DNA of 34,989 nucleotides from Novosphingobium silvae (GCF_009856825.1 NZ_WVTD01000027.1:1-34989), one strand, 5' to 3'. Numbered from the stretch's first letter, positions 14,240-22,620 are shown. Numbers and translations are program-made. Notes: a model not told the origin generated them from the sequence alone.

Positions 14240-15907
14240 ATGGCAAATGACGCTTACGATCTCGTCGTGCTCGGCTCGGGCGCGGCGGGGCTGACGGCCG
14301 CGCTCACGGCGGCCGAGCATGGAGCGAAAGTCCTCGTCATCGAAAAGGGCGAGAAGCTTGGCGGCACCTCGGCCTGGTCGGGCGGCCAGATCTGGATCCC
14401 GTGCAACCCGCATCAGAAGGAATACGGCAAGGAGGACAGCCGCGAAAAGGCGCTGACCTATCTGGCATCGATGTCCAACGGGCTGATCGAGCCGGACATG
14501 GCCGAAGCCTATATTGATGGCGGCATCGAGATGGTCTCCTTCCTCGAGGAGCGCACGCCCGTCCAGTTCATGGTCGTGCCGCACTTCCCCGACTACCATC
14601 CCGAGCAGCCCGGCGCGGCCAGCCGCGGCGGCCGCACTCTCGAATGCGCGGTCTACCCTTATGGTGAACTGGGCGAGTGGGGCGAGAGGGTGGAAGTGTC
14701 GCCCTATTACTGGCCGCACGTCCACTTCACCGTCGGCGAGACCTCGCTCGCGCAGGCGGTGCCCGATCCGCTGCCTCCCGAGGAAGCCCGGCGCCGCGCC
14801 GAGAACGACGAGCGCGGCCTTGGCCATGCCCTCGTCGGCCGGCTCCTGCGCGGCTGCCTCGACAGGGGAGTGGAGTTCCTGCTGGGCACCGGCGGCAGGG
14901 ACCTGGTGATCGAGGACGGCGCGGTCACCGGCGTCACGCTCGACGACGGGCGCTCGGTGGGCGCGGGCAACGTGGTGCTGGCGACCGGCGGCTTCGAGCA
15001 CAACGAGGCGTTCAAGGCCGCTTTCCTGCGCGGCCCCCTCACCTCGCCGGTCTCGATCAGGACCAATACGGGCGATGGCCTGCGCATGGCGATGAAGGCC
15101 GGTGCGATGCTCTCCTCGATGCGCGAGGCGTGGTGGATGCCGGTCGTCGAGGCGCCGCTCAACCCGATGGGCCGCATGCTTTTCACCGGGGAGCGCACCC
15201 TGCCCGGCACGATCATGGTCAACCGCACGGGCAGGCGCTTCACCAACGAGGCCGCCAACTACAACGCCTTCGGCGCCGCGTTCCACGTGCAGGACCTCAA
15301 TTCCTGCTCCTGGGCGAACCTGCCGGCATGGTGCCTGTTCAACCAGGCCTTCTACGACAAGTGGGGCTTCCTCGACACGCAGCTCATCGGGGTGGGCGAT
15401 GGCGAGCACCGCAAGGAGCCCGCGGAATGGATCGCGCGGGGGAACACGCTCGATGAGCTTGGCGGCAAACTCGGCATCCCGGAAGGCGCGCTCGAGGAGA
15501 CGGTGAGCCGCTGGAACGCGATGGTCGAGAACGGCAGGGACGAGGACTTCGGCCGGGGCGAGAGCTACTACGACCTCTACTGGGGCGATCCCGCGCACAA
15601 GGGGAAGAAGGAGGCCACGCTCGGCAAGCTGGAGGGCGGCCCCTGGTACGCCGCCGAGGTCAAGTCCGGCGCGCTCGGCACCAAGGGCGGCCCCAAGACC
15701 GATACGCTCGGCCGCGTCCTCGACGTGGACGGAGCGCCGATCGGCGGGCTCTATGCGGCAGGCAACGCGATGGGCTCGATGATGGGGATGACCTATGGCG
15801 GCGGCGGCGGCACGCTGGGCCCCGGGATGGTGTTCGGCTACCTTGCCGGGCGTCACGCGGCGCAGCGCAATGCGGGTGCGCACAACGTGGCGGAGGCTGC
15901 GGCGTGA
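14240..15907 (+). CDS. FAD-dependent dehydrogenase of the 3-ketosteroid-1-dehydrogenase/fumarate-reductase type
   Basis: This is a 555-residue flavoprotein. The dinucleotide-binding motif DLVVLGSGAAGLTAAL is at 7-22, followed by IEKGEKLGGTSAWSGGQIW (about 34-52), typical of the KstD/fumarate reductase superfamily. Near the C-terminus the FAD-binding segment GLYAAGNAMGSMMG and the following TYGGGGGTLGPGM (about 503-529) match the KstD layout. Tyr519 is where KstD enzymes hold a catalytic Tyr. The Pro usual after that Tyr is Gly, which argues for an altered substrate. KstD enzymes desaturate C1-C2 of 3-oxosteroids. A ring-dehydrogenase role on a cyclic ketone is likely, but steroid specificity is unproven. 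Start ATG has GGGAGAGAG upstream. The stop overlaps the VOC gene start (GTGA). Confidence 0.88.
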   Translation: MANDAYDLVVLGSGAAGLTAALTAAEHGAKVLVIEKGEKLGGTSAWSGGQIWIPCNPHQKEYGKEDSREKALTYLASMSNGLIEPDMAEAYIDGGIEMVSFLEERTPVQFMVVPHFPDYHPEQPGAASRGGRTLECAVYPYGELGEWGERVEVSPYYWPHVHFTVGETSLAQAVPDPLPPEEARRRAENDERGLGHALVGRLLRGCLDRGVEFLLGTGGRDLVIEDGAVTGVTLDDGRSVGAGNVVLATGGFEHNEAFKAAFLRGPLTSPVSIRTNTGDGLRMAMKAGAMLSSMREAWWMPVVEAPLNPMGRMLFTGERTLPGTIMVNRTGRRFTNEAANYNAFGAAFHVQDLNSCSWANLPAWCLFNQAFYDKWGFLDTQLIGVGDGEHRKEPAEWIARGNTLDELGGKLGIPEGALEETVSRWNAMVENGRDEDFGRGESYYDLYWGDPAHKGKKEATLGKLEGGPWYAAEVKSGALGTKGGPKTDTLGRVLDVDGAPIGGLYAAGNAMGSMMGMTYGGGGGTLGPGMVFGYLAGRHAAQRNAGAHNVAEAAA

Positions 15908-16413
15908 GCGCGCCCCGGCCTCTTCCCGGCGTGATCGGCGTCCACCACATCGGCGTTTCGGTGCCCGATCTCGCCAAGGCGCGCGAGTTCTACATCGACA
16001 TCCTGGGCGCGGTGGAGGAAGTCGCGCCGATGGAATGGGCCGACAACCCCTTCATCGACGCGATCGTCGGGCTGGAAGGCAGCGCCGCGCGGCAGTTCTT
16101 CTGCCGCCTCGGCAATGTCCAGATCGAGGCGTTCCAGTACGATGCCCCCGCGCAGCCCCCGCAGGACCCGCGCCGGGGCGTCAACCGCTATGGCTACACG
16201 CATATCGCGCTGCAGGTGGAGGACGTCGCCGCCGTGCACGAGCGCATCGTCGCGGCGGGACTGCCGGTGCATGCCCCGCCCGCGCTGGAGGCCATCACCG
16301 TCGATGCCGAGGGGGTAAAGCACGGCTACACCGGAACCTACTGCCGCGACTTCTTCGGCAACGTGTTCGAGATCCTGGAAATCCGGAAGACGCCGCAGAT
16401 CCTGCCGATCTGA
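15904..16413 (+). CDS. VOC-superfamily (glyoxalase/bleomycin-resistance fold) protein
   Basis: This is a 169-residue protein of two beta-alpha-beta-beta-beta modules. Putative metal ligands are His14/15 (VHHIGVSV), Glu75 (QIEAFQY), His100 (YTHIALQV) and Glu156/159 (FEILEI), one set per module as in metal-dependent VOC enzymes. Members include dioxygenases, epimerases and lyases. It is too short for a typical extradiol dioxygenase of two full domains (about 290 aa), so epimerase or isomerase-like chemistry is more likely. The GTG start at 15904-15906 overlaps the flavoprotein stop, which makes it a coupled partner of the ring dehydrogenase. It is the last gene of the 11778-16413 operon. Confidence 0.85.
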   Translation: MSAPRPLPGVIGVHHIGVSVPDLAKAREFYIDILGAVEEVAPMEWADNPFIDAIVGLEGSAARQFFCRLGNVQIEAFQYDAPAQPPQDPRRGVNRYGYTHIALQVEDVAAVHERIVAAGLPVHAPPALEAITVDAEGVKHGYTGTYCRDFFGNVFEILEIRKTPQILPI

Positions 16414-16560
16414 TCGCGGCGCGCGACGCGCGGCATCGGCGAGGCGAGCCGCGCACCGGGCGGATGACGGGCCGGCCGAACCAGCGTCGGTTGTGGCCAT
16501 CGCATGCGGTGCTACCATGGGCTGCATGATGATGACCTTACGGACGGAGTAAGCCATTTC

Positions 16561-17343
16561 ATGATCAGCACTCGCCGCCTCGCACATGCCACGGCCCGAT
16601 CGGCATGGCTCGCGCTGATCGCACCCGCCGCAGTCCTGGCGCAGGACATCGGCCCTGCCCTCGATCCCGGCGTGATGGTCGGATGGGCGGGGGGAGAAGC
16701 CGCGCGCTACGACAATGAACGGCGGTCCGGCGCGGCTGCCGATGCCGCGCGGCGCACGCTGGATGCCCGGGCGCTGGCACCGCATCTGCTATCCGCTACG
16801 CCCGTTGGAGCGAAAAGCCTCGCTTCCCTGACCTATCGTCCATCGGCTGCGGTACGCCGGCAGAACTTCGCACATTTCGTGCGCGCATCGCGCGAAGTGG
16901 ATCCCACCGGTGCCGCCAGCCTCGAGCGCTTCCTCGGCACGAACGATGTCATGGGCCTCGCCGACCAGTGGATGAAGCCTTACGGCATGGCCACGAACAA
17001 TGTCGCCGACGCCGTCAGCGTCTATCTCACTTCGGCATGGCTCGCCACGAGGGGCTCCGCCGAGGACCCGGAACCGGCACTGATGCGCGGCGTGCGCGAC
17101 CAGATCGCCGCGGCTGTCGGAGCAACACCCGCGATTGCCGAGGCGAGCGATGCACAGAAGCAGGAACTGGCCGAGGCGATGATCGTGCAGGCCATTCTGG
17201 TCTCGCAGTATGTCGAGGCCGCGCAGGGCGATCCGGCGCTGATGCGGCAGGTGCAGGACGCTGCGGCGACCGGTGCGAAGGCCAGCTTCGACATCGACCT
17301 GCGCACGCTGGATCTTTCACCAAGAGGCCTGCGCGCGCAGTAG
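16561..17343 (+). CDS. Secreted/periplasmic protein of unknown function with signal peptide
   Basis: This is a 260-residue protein. A positively charged N-terminus (MISTRRLAHATAR) and a hydrophobic stretch end in AVLA-QD, giving a likely signal peptidase I cut after Ala27. The mature part contains YRPSAAVRRQNFAHFVRA (about 98-115) and NNVADAVSVYLTSAWLA (about 145-161). These resemble a conserved sphingomonad/gammaproteobacterial secreted family that I think is DUF6683, recalled and not checked. No catalytic motif or cysteine pair is visible. The first ATG of the frame (16504) would put extra residues before the signal peptide, so 16561 is preferred. The nearest GGAG is 11 bases upstream. It follows the VOC gene by 147 bp and may have its own promoter. 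Confidence 0.75.
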   Translation: MISTRRLAHATARSAWLALIAPAAVLAQDIGPALDPGVMVGWAGGEAARYDNERRSGAAADAARRTLDARALAPHLLSATPVGAKSLASLTYRPSAAVRRQNFAHFVRASREVDPTGAASLERFLGTNDVMGLADQWMKPYGMATNNVADAVSVYLTSAWLATRGSAEDPEPALMRGVRDQIAAAVGATPAIAEASDAQKQELAEAMIVQAILVSQYVEAAQGDPALMRQVQDAAATGAKASFDIDLRTLDLSPRGLRAQ

Positions 17344-17358
17344 CCGCAGCCTTTCCGG

Positions 17359-17387
17359 GGGCGCGGGGCCATGCAGCCGCCGCGCCC
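17359..17387. terminator. Hairpin between convergent genes (possible bidirectional terminator)
   Basis: A perfect 8-bp GC stem, GGGCGCGG (17359-17366) with CCGCGCCC (17380-17387), lies between the stop of the secreted protein (17343) and the stop of the minus-strand SDR (17395). There is no T-run on either side, so intrinsic termination is uncertain. Confidence 0.45.
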
Positions 17388-17394
17388 TGCGGGA

Positions 17395-18159
17395 TCACAT
17401 CGCGGTAACGCCCCCGTCCACCACGAACTCGCAGCCGGTGATGTAGTTCGCCTCGTCGCTCGCCAGGAACAGGTTCATGTTGGCGATGTCGAGCGGCGCG
17501 CCCATGCGCTGCATCGGGATGCCGCCCACGATCTGCTTGAACCCTTCCGGATTGTCCGAGCGTGCGACGTCCTGCATCGCGGTCTCGATCATGCCGGGGT
17601 GGACCGAGTTGCAGCGGATCTGGTCGGCCGCGCATTCCAGCGCCACCACTTTCGAGAACTGGCGCACGCCGGCCTTGGCCGCGCCATAGGCTCCGCACAT
17701 CGTCACGCCGACCAGCCCTGCGATGGACGAGAGGTTCACGATCGAGCCTCCCTCGCCCACCTTGCGCATCAGCGCGACGGCACGCTGGGTTCCGTAGAAC
17801 ACGCTGTCGAGGTTGACCCTGTTCTGCCGCTCCCAGTCGGCTGCGGTCAACTGCTCCAGCGGCTTGAGGATGGCGATGCCCGCGTTGTTCACCAGCACGT
17901 CGAGCCGGCCGTGCCCCTGCTCGATCGCGGCGAAAAGCGCGTCCCACGATGTCTCGCTCGTCACGTCCTGCGCATGGGCCTCGGCCTGCCCGCCGCTCTC
18001 GCGGATCGTCGCGGCGACGCTTTCGGCTCCGGCAAGGTCGAGGTCCGTCACATAGACGAAGGCGCCTTCCTCGGCGAAGCGCCTTGCCGTTGCAGCGCCG
18101 AGCCCGCGCGCGTTGCCGGCGCCCGTCACCAGCGCGATCCTGCCTTCGAGACGGCCCAT
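17395..18159 (-). CDS. Short-chain dehydrogenase/reductase downstream of TonB receptor 1
   Basis: This is a 254-residue SDR. The cofactor motif is extended, TGAGNARGLG (12-21), with two residues more than the classical TGxxxGxG. Asp39/41 follows strand 2 (NAD(H) preference likely), NNAG is at 91-94, Ser144/145 and Y158-GAA-K162. Start ATG is preceded by AAGGAG at a good spacing. It lies on the same strand as the receptor, but a hairpin with a T-run (18182-18220) separates them. It is therefore either expressed by read-through or from its own promoter. The substrate is unknown. Confidence 0.92.
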   Translation of the reverse strand: MGRLEGRIALVTGAGNARGLGAATARRFAEEGAFVYVTDLDLAGAESVAATIRESGGQAEAHAQDVTSETSWDALFAAIEQGHGRLDVLVNNAGIAILKPLEQLTAADWERQNRVNLDSVFYGTQRAVALMRKVGEGGSIVNLSSIAGLVGVTMCGAYGAAKAGVRQFSKVVALECAADQIRCNSVHPGMIETAMQDVARSDNPEGFKQIVGGIPMQRMGAPLDIANMNLFLASDEANYITGCEFVVDGGVTAM

Positions 18160-18181
18160 TCCTTATACTCCTTCGTCGAAG

Positions 18182-18220
18182 AAAAGCGGATGCGCGGGAG
18201 CACCCGAAGGTCCCCCGCGC
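18182..18220 (-). terminator. Intrinsic terminator after TonB receptor 1
   Basis: Stem GCGCGGG (18192-18198) pairs with CCCGCGC (18214-18220), with an internal ACC-cgaa-GGT stem in the loop. On the minus strand it is followed by ATCCGCTTTTC. A second hairpin, GGCCGG-acgaa-CCGGCC (18232-18248), lies between it and the receptor stop. The tandem arrangement makes termination or 3' end protection likely. Confidence 0.65.
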
Positions 18221-18254
18221 ACCCCTGCAAGGGCCGGACGAACCGGCCGGGGGT

Positions 18255-20573
18255 TCAGTACTTGACGCCCAGCGTCACGCCGTAGGTGCGCGGCTCGCGC
18301 CCGGTGCCGAAGCCGAAGAGGCCGCCCACGGTGAAGCCATGCGTGGTGCCCCTGTCGTCCAGCAGGTTGCGTCCGAACACGGTCACGTGCGCCTCGGTGC
18401 CGGCAAGATCGAAGCGGGTGGTGAGGCTGGCGTCGAGCAGGTTCTGCTCGTCCGTGCGCACGCGCGGATCGTTGCCGGTGACGATGGCCGGGCCATCGGT
18501 GGTATCGCCCGAGAGGCCCGCGATGGAGATCTGCTGGTCGTAGCGCCCGATGTAGCGGTAGCCCAGGTTGCCCACGACTTCGCCGAAACTGGTCGGCACC
18601 GAATAGGTCGCGTTCAGCGAGGCGGTCATGTCCGGGTTGTAGATGAGGTCGTTGCCCGAGAAATCGAACGGGATCACCGCGCCCGTCACCGGCGAGATAC
18701 CGCCCACGACGAAGCCCTTGAACTTGGAGTCGAGCAGGCCGAGCGCGCCGCTGATCGTCAGGCCGGTCGCCGGGCGCAGGGTGAAGTCGGCCTCGATGCC
18801 CTTGATCGTCGCCGAACCGACGTTGGTGGTCACCGTCTCGTTCTGCGTGGCGCAGACGGCGCAGAACAGGTTCGTGTTCTGCTGGAGATCGTTGTACTTC
18901 GAGACGAAGCCCGCAAGGTTCACCTGCAGCATGCCGCCCATCATGTCGAACTTGCCGCCGATCTCGTAGCTGTCGACCGTTTCGGGGCCATAGGCCTGAC
19001 TGGCGCTTGCGGGCGATCCGGCGCGCGGAGAGAAGCCTCCCGAGCGATAGCCGCGCGACCACGAGGCATAGACCATGACATCGTCGTTGGGGCGGTAGTC
19101 GACGCCGATCTTGGGCGTGAACTTCTTGAAGGTGTCCGACCCCTCGCCGATCTGCACGCCGCCGAAGGCGTTGCTGAGCGACTTCTTGTCGCGCGTGAAG
19201 CGTCCGCCGAACGACAGGCGGAACTTGTCGGCGAAAGCCCAGTTGAAGTCGCCGAAGATCGCGACCGAGCGGGTCTTGCCTTCCACGTGCTGGGGATTGT
19301 CGTCATACTCGCGCGGATCGACACCGGGGCTGAACGCCGTGACGCGGGTCCACTGGTCCAGGTCGTAGTTCGAGCTGAAGTAATATGCGCCCACCACGTA
19401 GTCGAAGCTGGGCCCGAAGTCCCCGGCCGCCCGCAGTTCCTGGCTGAACTGCTCGTAGTTCTGCTGCCGGTAGACATAGTAGAGGTCGGTCTCGCTGGCG
19501 TCGAAGTCCTGCGTCTGCCATTCGTCCGATTTGCGGTATCCGGTGACGGAGGTCAGCTTCACCTTGCCCACGTCCAGGTTCATCTCGAGCGTGGCGGACG
19601 GCGCGCTGTAGTTGCCCGCGTTGGGCTCGCCGAAGACGGTGTAGATGTCGTCGGTGGTGTTGCGGTTGCACTGCTCGGCAGGGGCGAGCGCGCAGAAGGC
19701 GTCGCCCGAATTGGTGAGGACGCCCAGCACGGGATCGAAGTCCTGCACCTGCTTCTCGACCGTCAGCAGCGCCTCGAAAGTGTCGCTCGGCGTCACCAGC
19801 AGGCTGGCGCCGAAGTTCTCGTTGTTGGCGCCGCCGCGCCGGCGTCCGTCCTGCGCCTGGCGATACCAGCCGTCGGTTTCGTTGTGGAAGTAGAAGCCCT
19901 TGAGCGCGATCATGTCGCCCAGCGGCACGTTGACGACCGCGCGCGTGGCCAGCGTGTCGAACCGGCCGTACGAGACTTCCGCCTTCACGCCCCATTCGCC
20001 GGTCGGACGGGTGCGGCGGATGTTGACGACGCCGCCGATGGTGTTGCGGCCGAACAAGGTGCCCTGCGGCCCGCGCAGCACCTCGATCTGCTCGATGTCG
20101 AAGAAGTCGAAGTACTGGCCGGTACTGGTGCCGATGAACACGCCGTCGACGACGACGCCCACGGTCGGCTCGGCGGATTTCTCGACGTCGGCATACGTCA
20201 GGCCGCGAATGGACAGGTTCGCCGCCGCCGCGCCCGAGGACTGGTTGGTGATGATGAGGTTGGGCGCGGTGCCCATGAGGTCGCCGATGTTCAGCGCGTT
20301 CTTGTCCTCGATCATCGCGGCGTTCACCGCCGTGATGGCGACGGGCGTCTCCTGCAGCGTCTCGGAACGACGACGGGCGGAAACGATGATCTCGTTGGGA
20401 TCGATGGAGGCGGACGTGGCGGAAGCGGTTTCCGCCCGCGCGGGCACGGGAGCGGGAGCGCTCGCGGCGTCCTGCGCCATCGCGGGAGCGGCGATCCAGG
20501 TGAGCGATGTCGTCGAGAGCGCGAGTTTGACGAGCGTGTGCGGCCACGCTCCGCGAACAAATGCGGATGCCAT
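18255..20573 (-). CDS. TonB-dependent outer-membrane receptor 1
   Basis: This 772-residue outer-membrane importer is driven by TonB-ExbBD. The signal peptide is about 1-33 (cut AMA-QD). A TonB box region (NEIIVSARRR, 61-70) is followed by the plug domain with VPVAITAVNA-like and IEVLRGPQGTLFGRNTIGG segments. The C-terminal beta barrel ends in Tyr (TYGVTLGVKY), as outer-membrane proteins usually do. The sphingomonad-type plug with no siderophore features suggests uptake of an organic substrate rather than iron, which is inference. GGGAGGA precedes the start at 20571-20573. Upstream lies a lux-box-like element with a -10-like hexamer (CATAGT, 20627-20632), so it is the best candidate target of a LuxR regulator. 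It is divergent from the broken MDR gene. Confidence 0.95.
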   Translation of the reverse strand: MASAFVRGAWPHTLVKLALSTTSLTWIAAPAMAQDAASAPAPVPARAETASATSASIDPNEIIVSARRRSETLQETPVAITAVNAAMIEDKNALNIGDLMGTAPNLIITNQSSGAAAANLSIRGLTYADVEKSAEPTVGVVVDGVFIGTSTGQYFDFFDIEQIEVLRGPQGTLFGRNTIGGVVNIRRTRPTGEWGVKAEVSYGRFDTLATRAVVNVPLGDMIALKGFYFHNETDGWYRQAQDGRRRGGANNENFGASLLVTPSDTFEALLTVEKQVQDFDPVLGVLTNSGDAFCALAPAEQCNRNTTDDIYTVFGEPNAGNYSAPSATLEMNLDVGKVKLTSVTGYRKSDEWQTQDFDASETDLYYVYRQQNYEQFSQELRAAGDFGPSFDYVVGAYYFSSNYDLDQWTRVTAFSPGVDPREYDDNPQHVEGKTRSVAIFGDFNWAFADKFRLSFGGRFTRDKKSLSNAFGGVQIGEGSDTFKKFTPKIGVDYRPNDDVMVYASWSRGYRSGGFSPRAGSPASASQAYGPETVDSYEIGGKFDMMGGMLQVNLAGFVSKYNDLQQNTNLFCAVCATQNETVTTNVGSATIKGIEADFTLRPATGLTISGALGLLDSKFKGFVVGGISPVTGAVIPFDFSGNDLIYNPDMTASLNATYSVPTSFGEVVGNLGYRYIGRYDQQISIAGLSGDTTDGPAIVTGNDPRVRTDEQNLLDASLTTRFDLAGTEAHVTVFGRNLLDDRGTTHGFTVGGLFGFGTGREPRTYGVTLGVKY

Positions 20574-20652
20574 CAGTCAGTCCTCCCATGCGACCTTTAC
20601 TTTGCAGGTCGTCATTTCGCGGACCACTATGCATCGGTTTCCGAAAGCGCCT

Positions 20653-20672
20653 ACCTGTCGATTTGCACAGGT
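20653..20672. promoter_or_regulatory. Lux-box-like 20-bp palindrome upstream of TonB receptor 1
   Basis: The sequence ACCTGTCGATTTGCACAGGT has perfect 6-bp arms and an 8-bp spacer. The arms and total length are identical to those of the Vibrio fischeri lux box. It lies 79 bp before the receptor start (minus) and 53 bp before the MDR start (plus). On the minus strand the hexamer CATAGT (20632-20627) sits about 30 bp from the centre. That would put the element near -42, overlapping -35, which is the classical LuxR activation geometry. The regulator at 7232-8005 is the obvious candidate, but binding is inferred. Confidence 0.65.
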
Positions 20673-20725
20673 GCCCCCTCGTTACTGAAGTTGAACCTTT
20701 CCGGGACAATATGGAGACTGATCCA

Positions 20726-21739
20726 ATGCCACAAAATCGCCGATTCCTGCTGGTGCGCAGGCCGCACGGTTCGCCACGGGCGGAGGACTTCGCGCTGGAG
20801 ACGCAGGCGATCCCGCCGGTGCCGCCGGGCGGCATCCTGGTGCGCAACCACTACGCCTCGCTCGACCCGGCGCAGCGCGGATGGATGGACGACGCCGAAA
20901 GCTACATGCCGCCCATCCCGCTCGGCGATCCCGTGCGCGCCACGACCGTCGGCGTGGTGGAAGCCTCCGACAATCCGGACTTCACCGTGGGCCAGTGGGT
21001 CATGGGGCTGAACGCGCTGGAGGATTACTCCATCGCCCATCCGGGCGGCTTCACCATGCCGATCGACGTGGACGCGGTGCCTTCGCCCTCCAGCTATCTC
21101 TCCGCGCTCGGAGCGGTGGGGCTCACCGCCTACTTCGGGCTGACCGAAGTGGCGAAGCCGCAGCCCGGCGAGACGCTGCTGATCTCGGGCGCGGCAGGTG
21201 CGGTGGGCTCGGCCGTGGGGCAGATCGGCCGGATCATGGGCTGCCGCGTGGTGGGCATCGCGGGTGGGCCGGACAAGTGCCGCCGCCTGATCGACGACTA
21301 CGGGTTCGATGCCGCCATCGACTAAAAGGACAAGGACCACGACGCGCTCGTCGCGGCCATCGCCGAAGCCGCGCCGGGCGGCGTGAACATGGTGTTCGAG
21401 AACGTGGGCGGAGCGGTGATGGAGGCGGAAGTCTTCACCCTTGCCCATCACGCGCGCATCGTCCTGTGCGGGCTCATCTCGGAATACAACAGCCCCGAGA
21501 AGCTGGGCCTGCGCAACCTGTGGCAGATCCTCGCTCGCCGCGCCACGATCCACGGGTTCCTCATCGCCGACTATGCGCCGCGCTTCGCCGAAGGAGCGGC
21601 GCAGATGGCGCAGTGGCTCGCCGAGGGACGGCTGCGCGCCGACGAGGATGTGCAGGAGGGGCTGGAGAACGCCTATCCGGCCTTCATGCGCCTGTTCTCG
21701 GGCGCGAACACCGGCAAGCTGGTGCTCAAGATCGCATGA
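20726..21739 (+). pseudogene. Zinc-independent MDR NADP-dependent oxidoreductase interrupted by one in-frame TAA
   Basis: The full-length frame encodes 336 residues except for TAA at codon 200 (21323-21325). Before it, the MDR N-terminal domain (NHYASLDPAQRGWM near 41-54) and the NADP motif SGAAGAVGSAVGQIGR (154-169) are intact. After it, the frame continues without another stop through VFENVGG to the normal C-terminus (TGKLVLKIA). The paralogue at 29498-30505 reads AIDYRAED where this gene reads AID-stop-KDKD. The lost residue is thus almost certainly Tyr, from TAC/TAT to TAA. The family includes curcumin/2-alkenal reductases. The best start is 20726 (GGAG upstream at a spacing of 9). A C-terminal fragment could restart at GTG 21383. 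Either a recent nonsense mutation or a sequencing error explains it. Confidence 0.88.
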
Positions 21740-21788
21740 CCGCTTGCCGAGGCCCTGACTTTGCGGGGTTGAGCGCAGGAGCGCTGTG

Positions 21789-21833
21789 AAAAAGGCGGCG
21801 GGCGCTCAGGAAAACGGGGCCCGCCGCATTTTT
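21789..21833. terminator. Bidirectional intrinsic terminator
   Basis: A perfect 9-bp stem, GCGGCGGGC (21795-21803) with GCCCGCCGC (21819-21827), is flanked by AAAAA on the left and ATTTTT on the right. It therefore works for the MDR gene on the plus strand and for the convergent SDR (stop 21859) on the minus strand. Confidence 0.9.
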
Positions 21834-21858
21834 CCCCTGGAGGGAGGGTGAGCAAGGC

Positions 21859-22620
21859 TCAGAACTGGGTGCGCTTGGTATATCCGTTGTCGACCACGAT
21901 GTTCGCGCCGGTCATCGCCTTGCAGGTGGGCGAGACGACGAAGGCGATGGCTTTCGCCAGTTCCTCGCCGGTGGTGAAGCGGCCAGACGGCATGTTGGCC
22001 AGCGTCGCCTCGTAGAACTCGGGCGCGGCTTCCTTGATCTTGGGCCAGGGGCCGTCCTCGGTCATCACCGGGCCGGGAGTGATGCAGTTCACGCGGATTC
22101 CTTCCGGGGCAAGCGCCTGCGCCAGCGAGGATGCGTAGTTCATCACCGCCGCCTTCAGCGCATTATAGGGCTGCACGCCCATGAATTCCTCCACTGCGCC
22201 GGCGGAACTGAAGCACACGATCGAGCCGTTGCCCGATTTCGCGAGATAGGGCCGCGCGGCGGCGACACCCCGGCGCATGGGCAGGATGTCCGCCTGCATG
22301 ACCGCATCCCACGCAGCGTCGGTATCCTCGCCGAGGTTGATCGAGGTGAAGCTGATGAAGATGTCGCAGCCGCCGAGCGCCTCGGCCGCCTTGTCGACGA
22401 AAGCCGGGACCGCATCGACCTGCGTTACGTCGAGCGCCTCGCCATAGGACTTCACGCCCGAGGCGGCGACTTCGGACAGCACCTTGTCGACCTTTTCCTG
22501 CGAGCGGCCGCAGATGGCGACGTCGCAGCCCTCCTGCGCCAGCACATGCGCCACCGCCCGGCCGATGCCGCCGTTCGCGCCTACGAGAATGGCCCGAAGG
22601 CCTTTCAGTCCAAGATCCAT
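21859..22620 (-). CDS. Atypical short-chain dehydrogenase/reductase
   Basis: This is a 253-residue SDR. GANGGIG is at 14-20. Arg39 in CGRS after strand 2 suggests NADP(H). Ser138/139 and Y152-NAL-K156 form the catalytic set. The NNAG motif that normally stabilises the central sheet is replaced by SFTS (about 90-93), which is unusual and may reflect a different active-site geometry. The protein ends VVDNGYTKRTQF. The gene is divergent from another SDR (22772) and convergent with the broken MDR gene. Alternative: a 3-oxoacyl-ACP reductase-like enzyme, as many such SDRs are annotated. Confidence 0.9.
   Translation of the reverse strand: MDLGLKGLRAILVGANGGIGRAVAHVLAQEGCDVAICGRSQEKVDKVLSEVAASGVKSYGEALDVTQVDAVPAFVDKAAEALGGCDIFISFTSINLGEDTDAAWDAVMQADILPMRRGVAAARPYLAKSGNGSIVCFSSAGAVEEFMGVQPYNALKAAVMNYASSLAQALAPEGIRVNCITPGPVMTEDGPWPKIKEAAPEFYEATLANMPSGRFTTGEELAKAIAFVVSPTCKAMTGANIVVDNGYTKRTQF

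Noticed and set aside
14195..15883. 562-codon minus-strand frame antisense to the KSTD-like gene
   Set aside because: It is a GC-rich antisense shadow. The plus-strand protein has clear FAD motifs and operon coupling.
17949..21011. 1020-codon plus-strand frame antisense to TonB receptor 1
   Set aside because: It mirrors the receptor's codon positions, has no motif or start signal, and is rich in Arg/Val/His as expected for antisense of GC-rich genes.
21323..21325. Programmed recoding or readthrough of the TAA
   Set aside because: TAA is not a selenocysteine or pyrrolysine codon, no stimulatory structure stands out just after it, and the paralogue simply has Tyr. Mutation or sequencing error is simpler.
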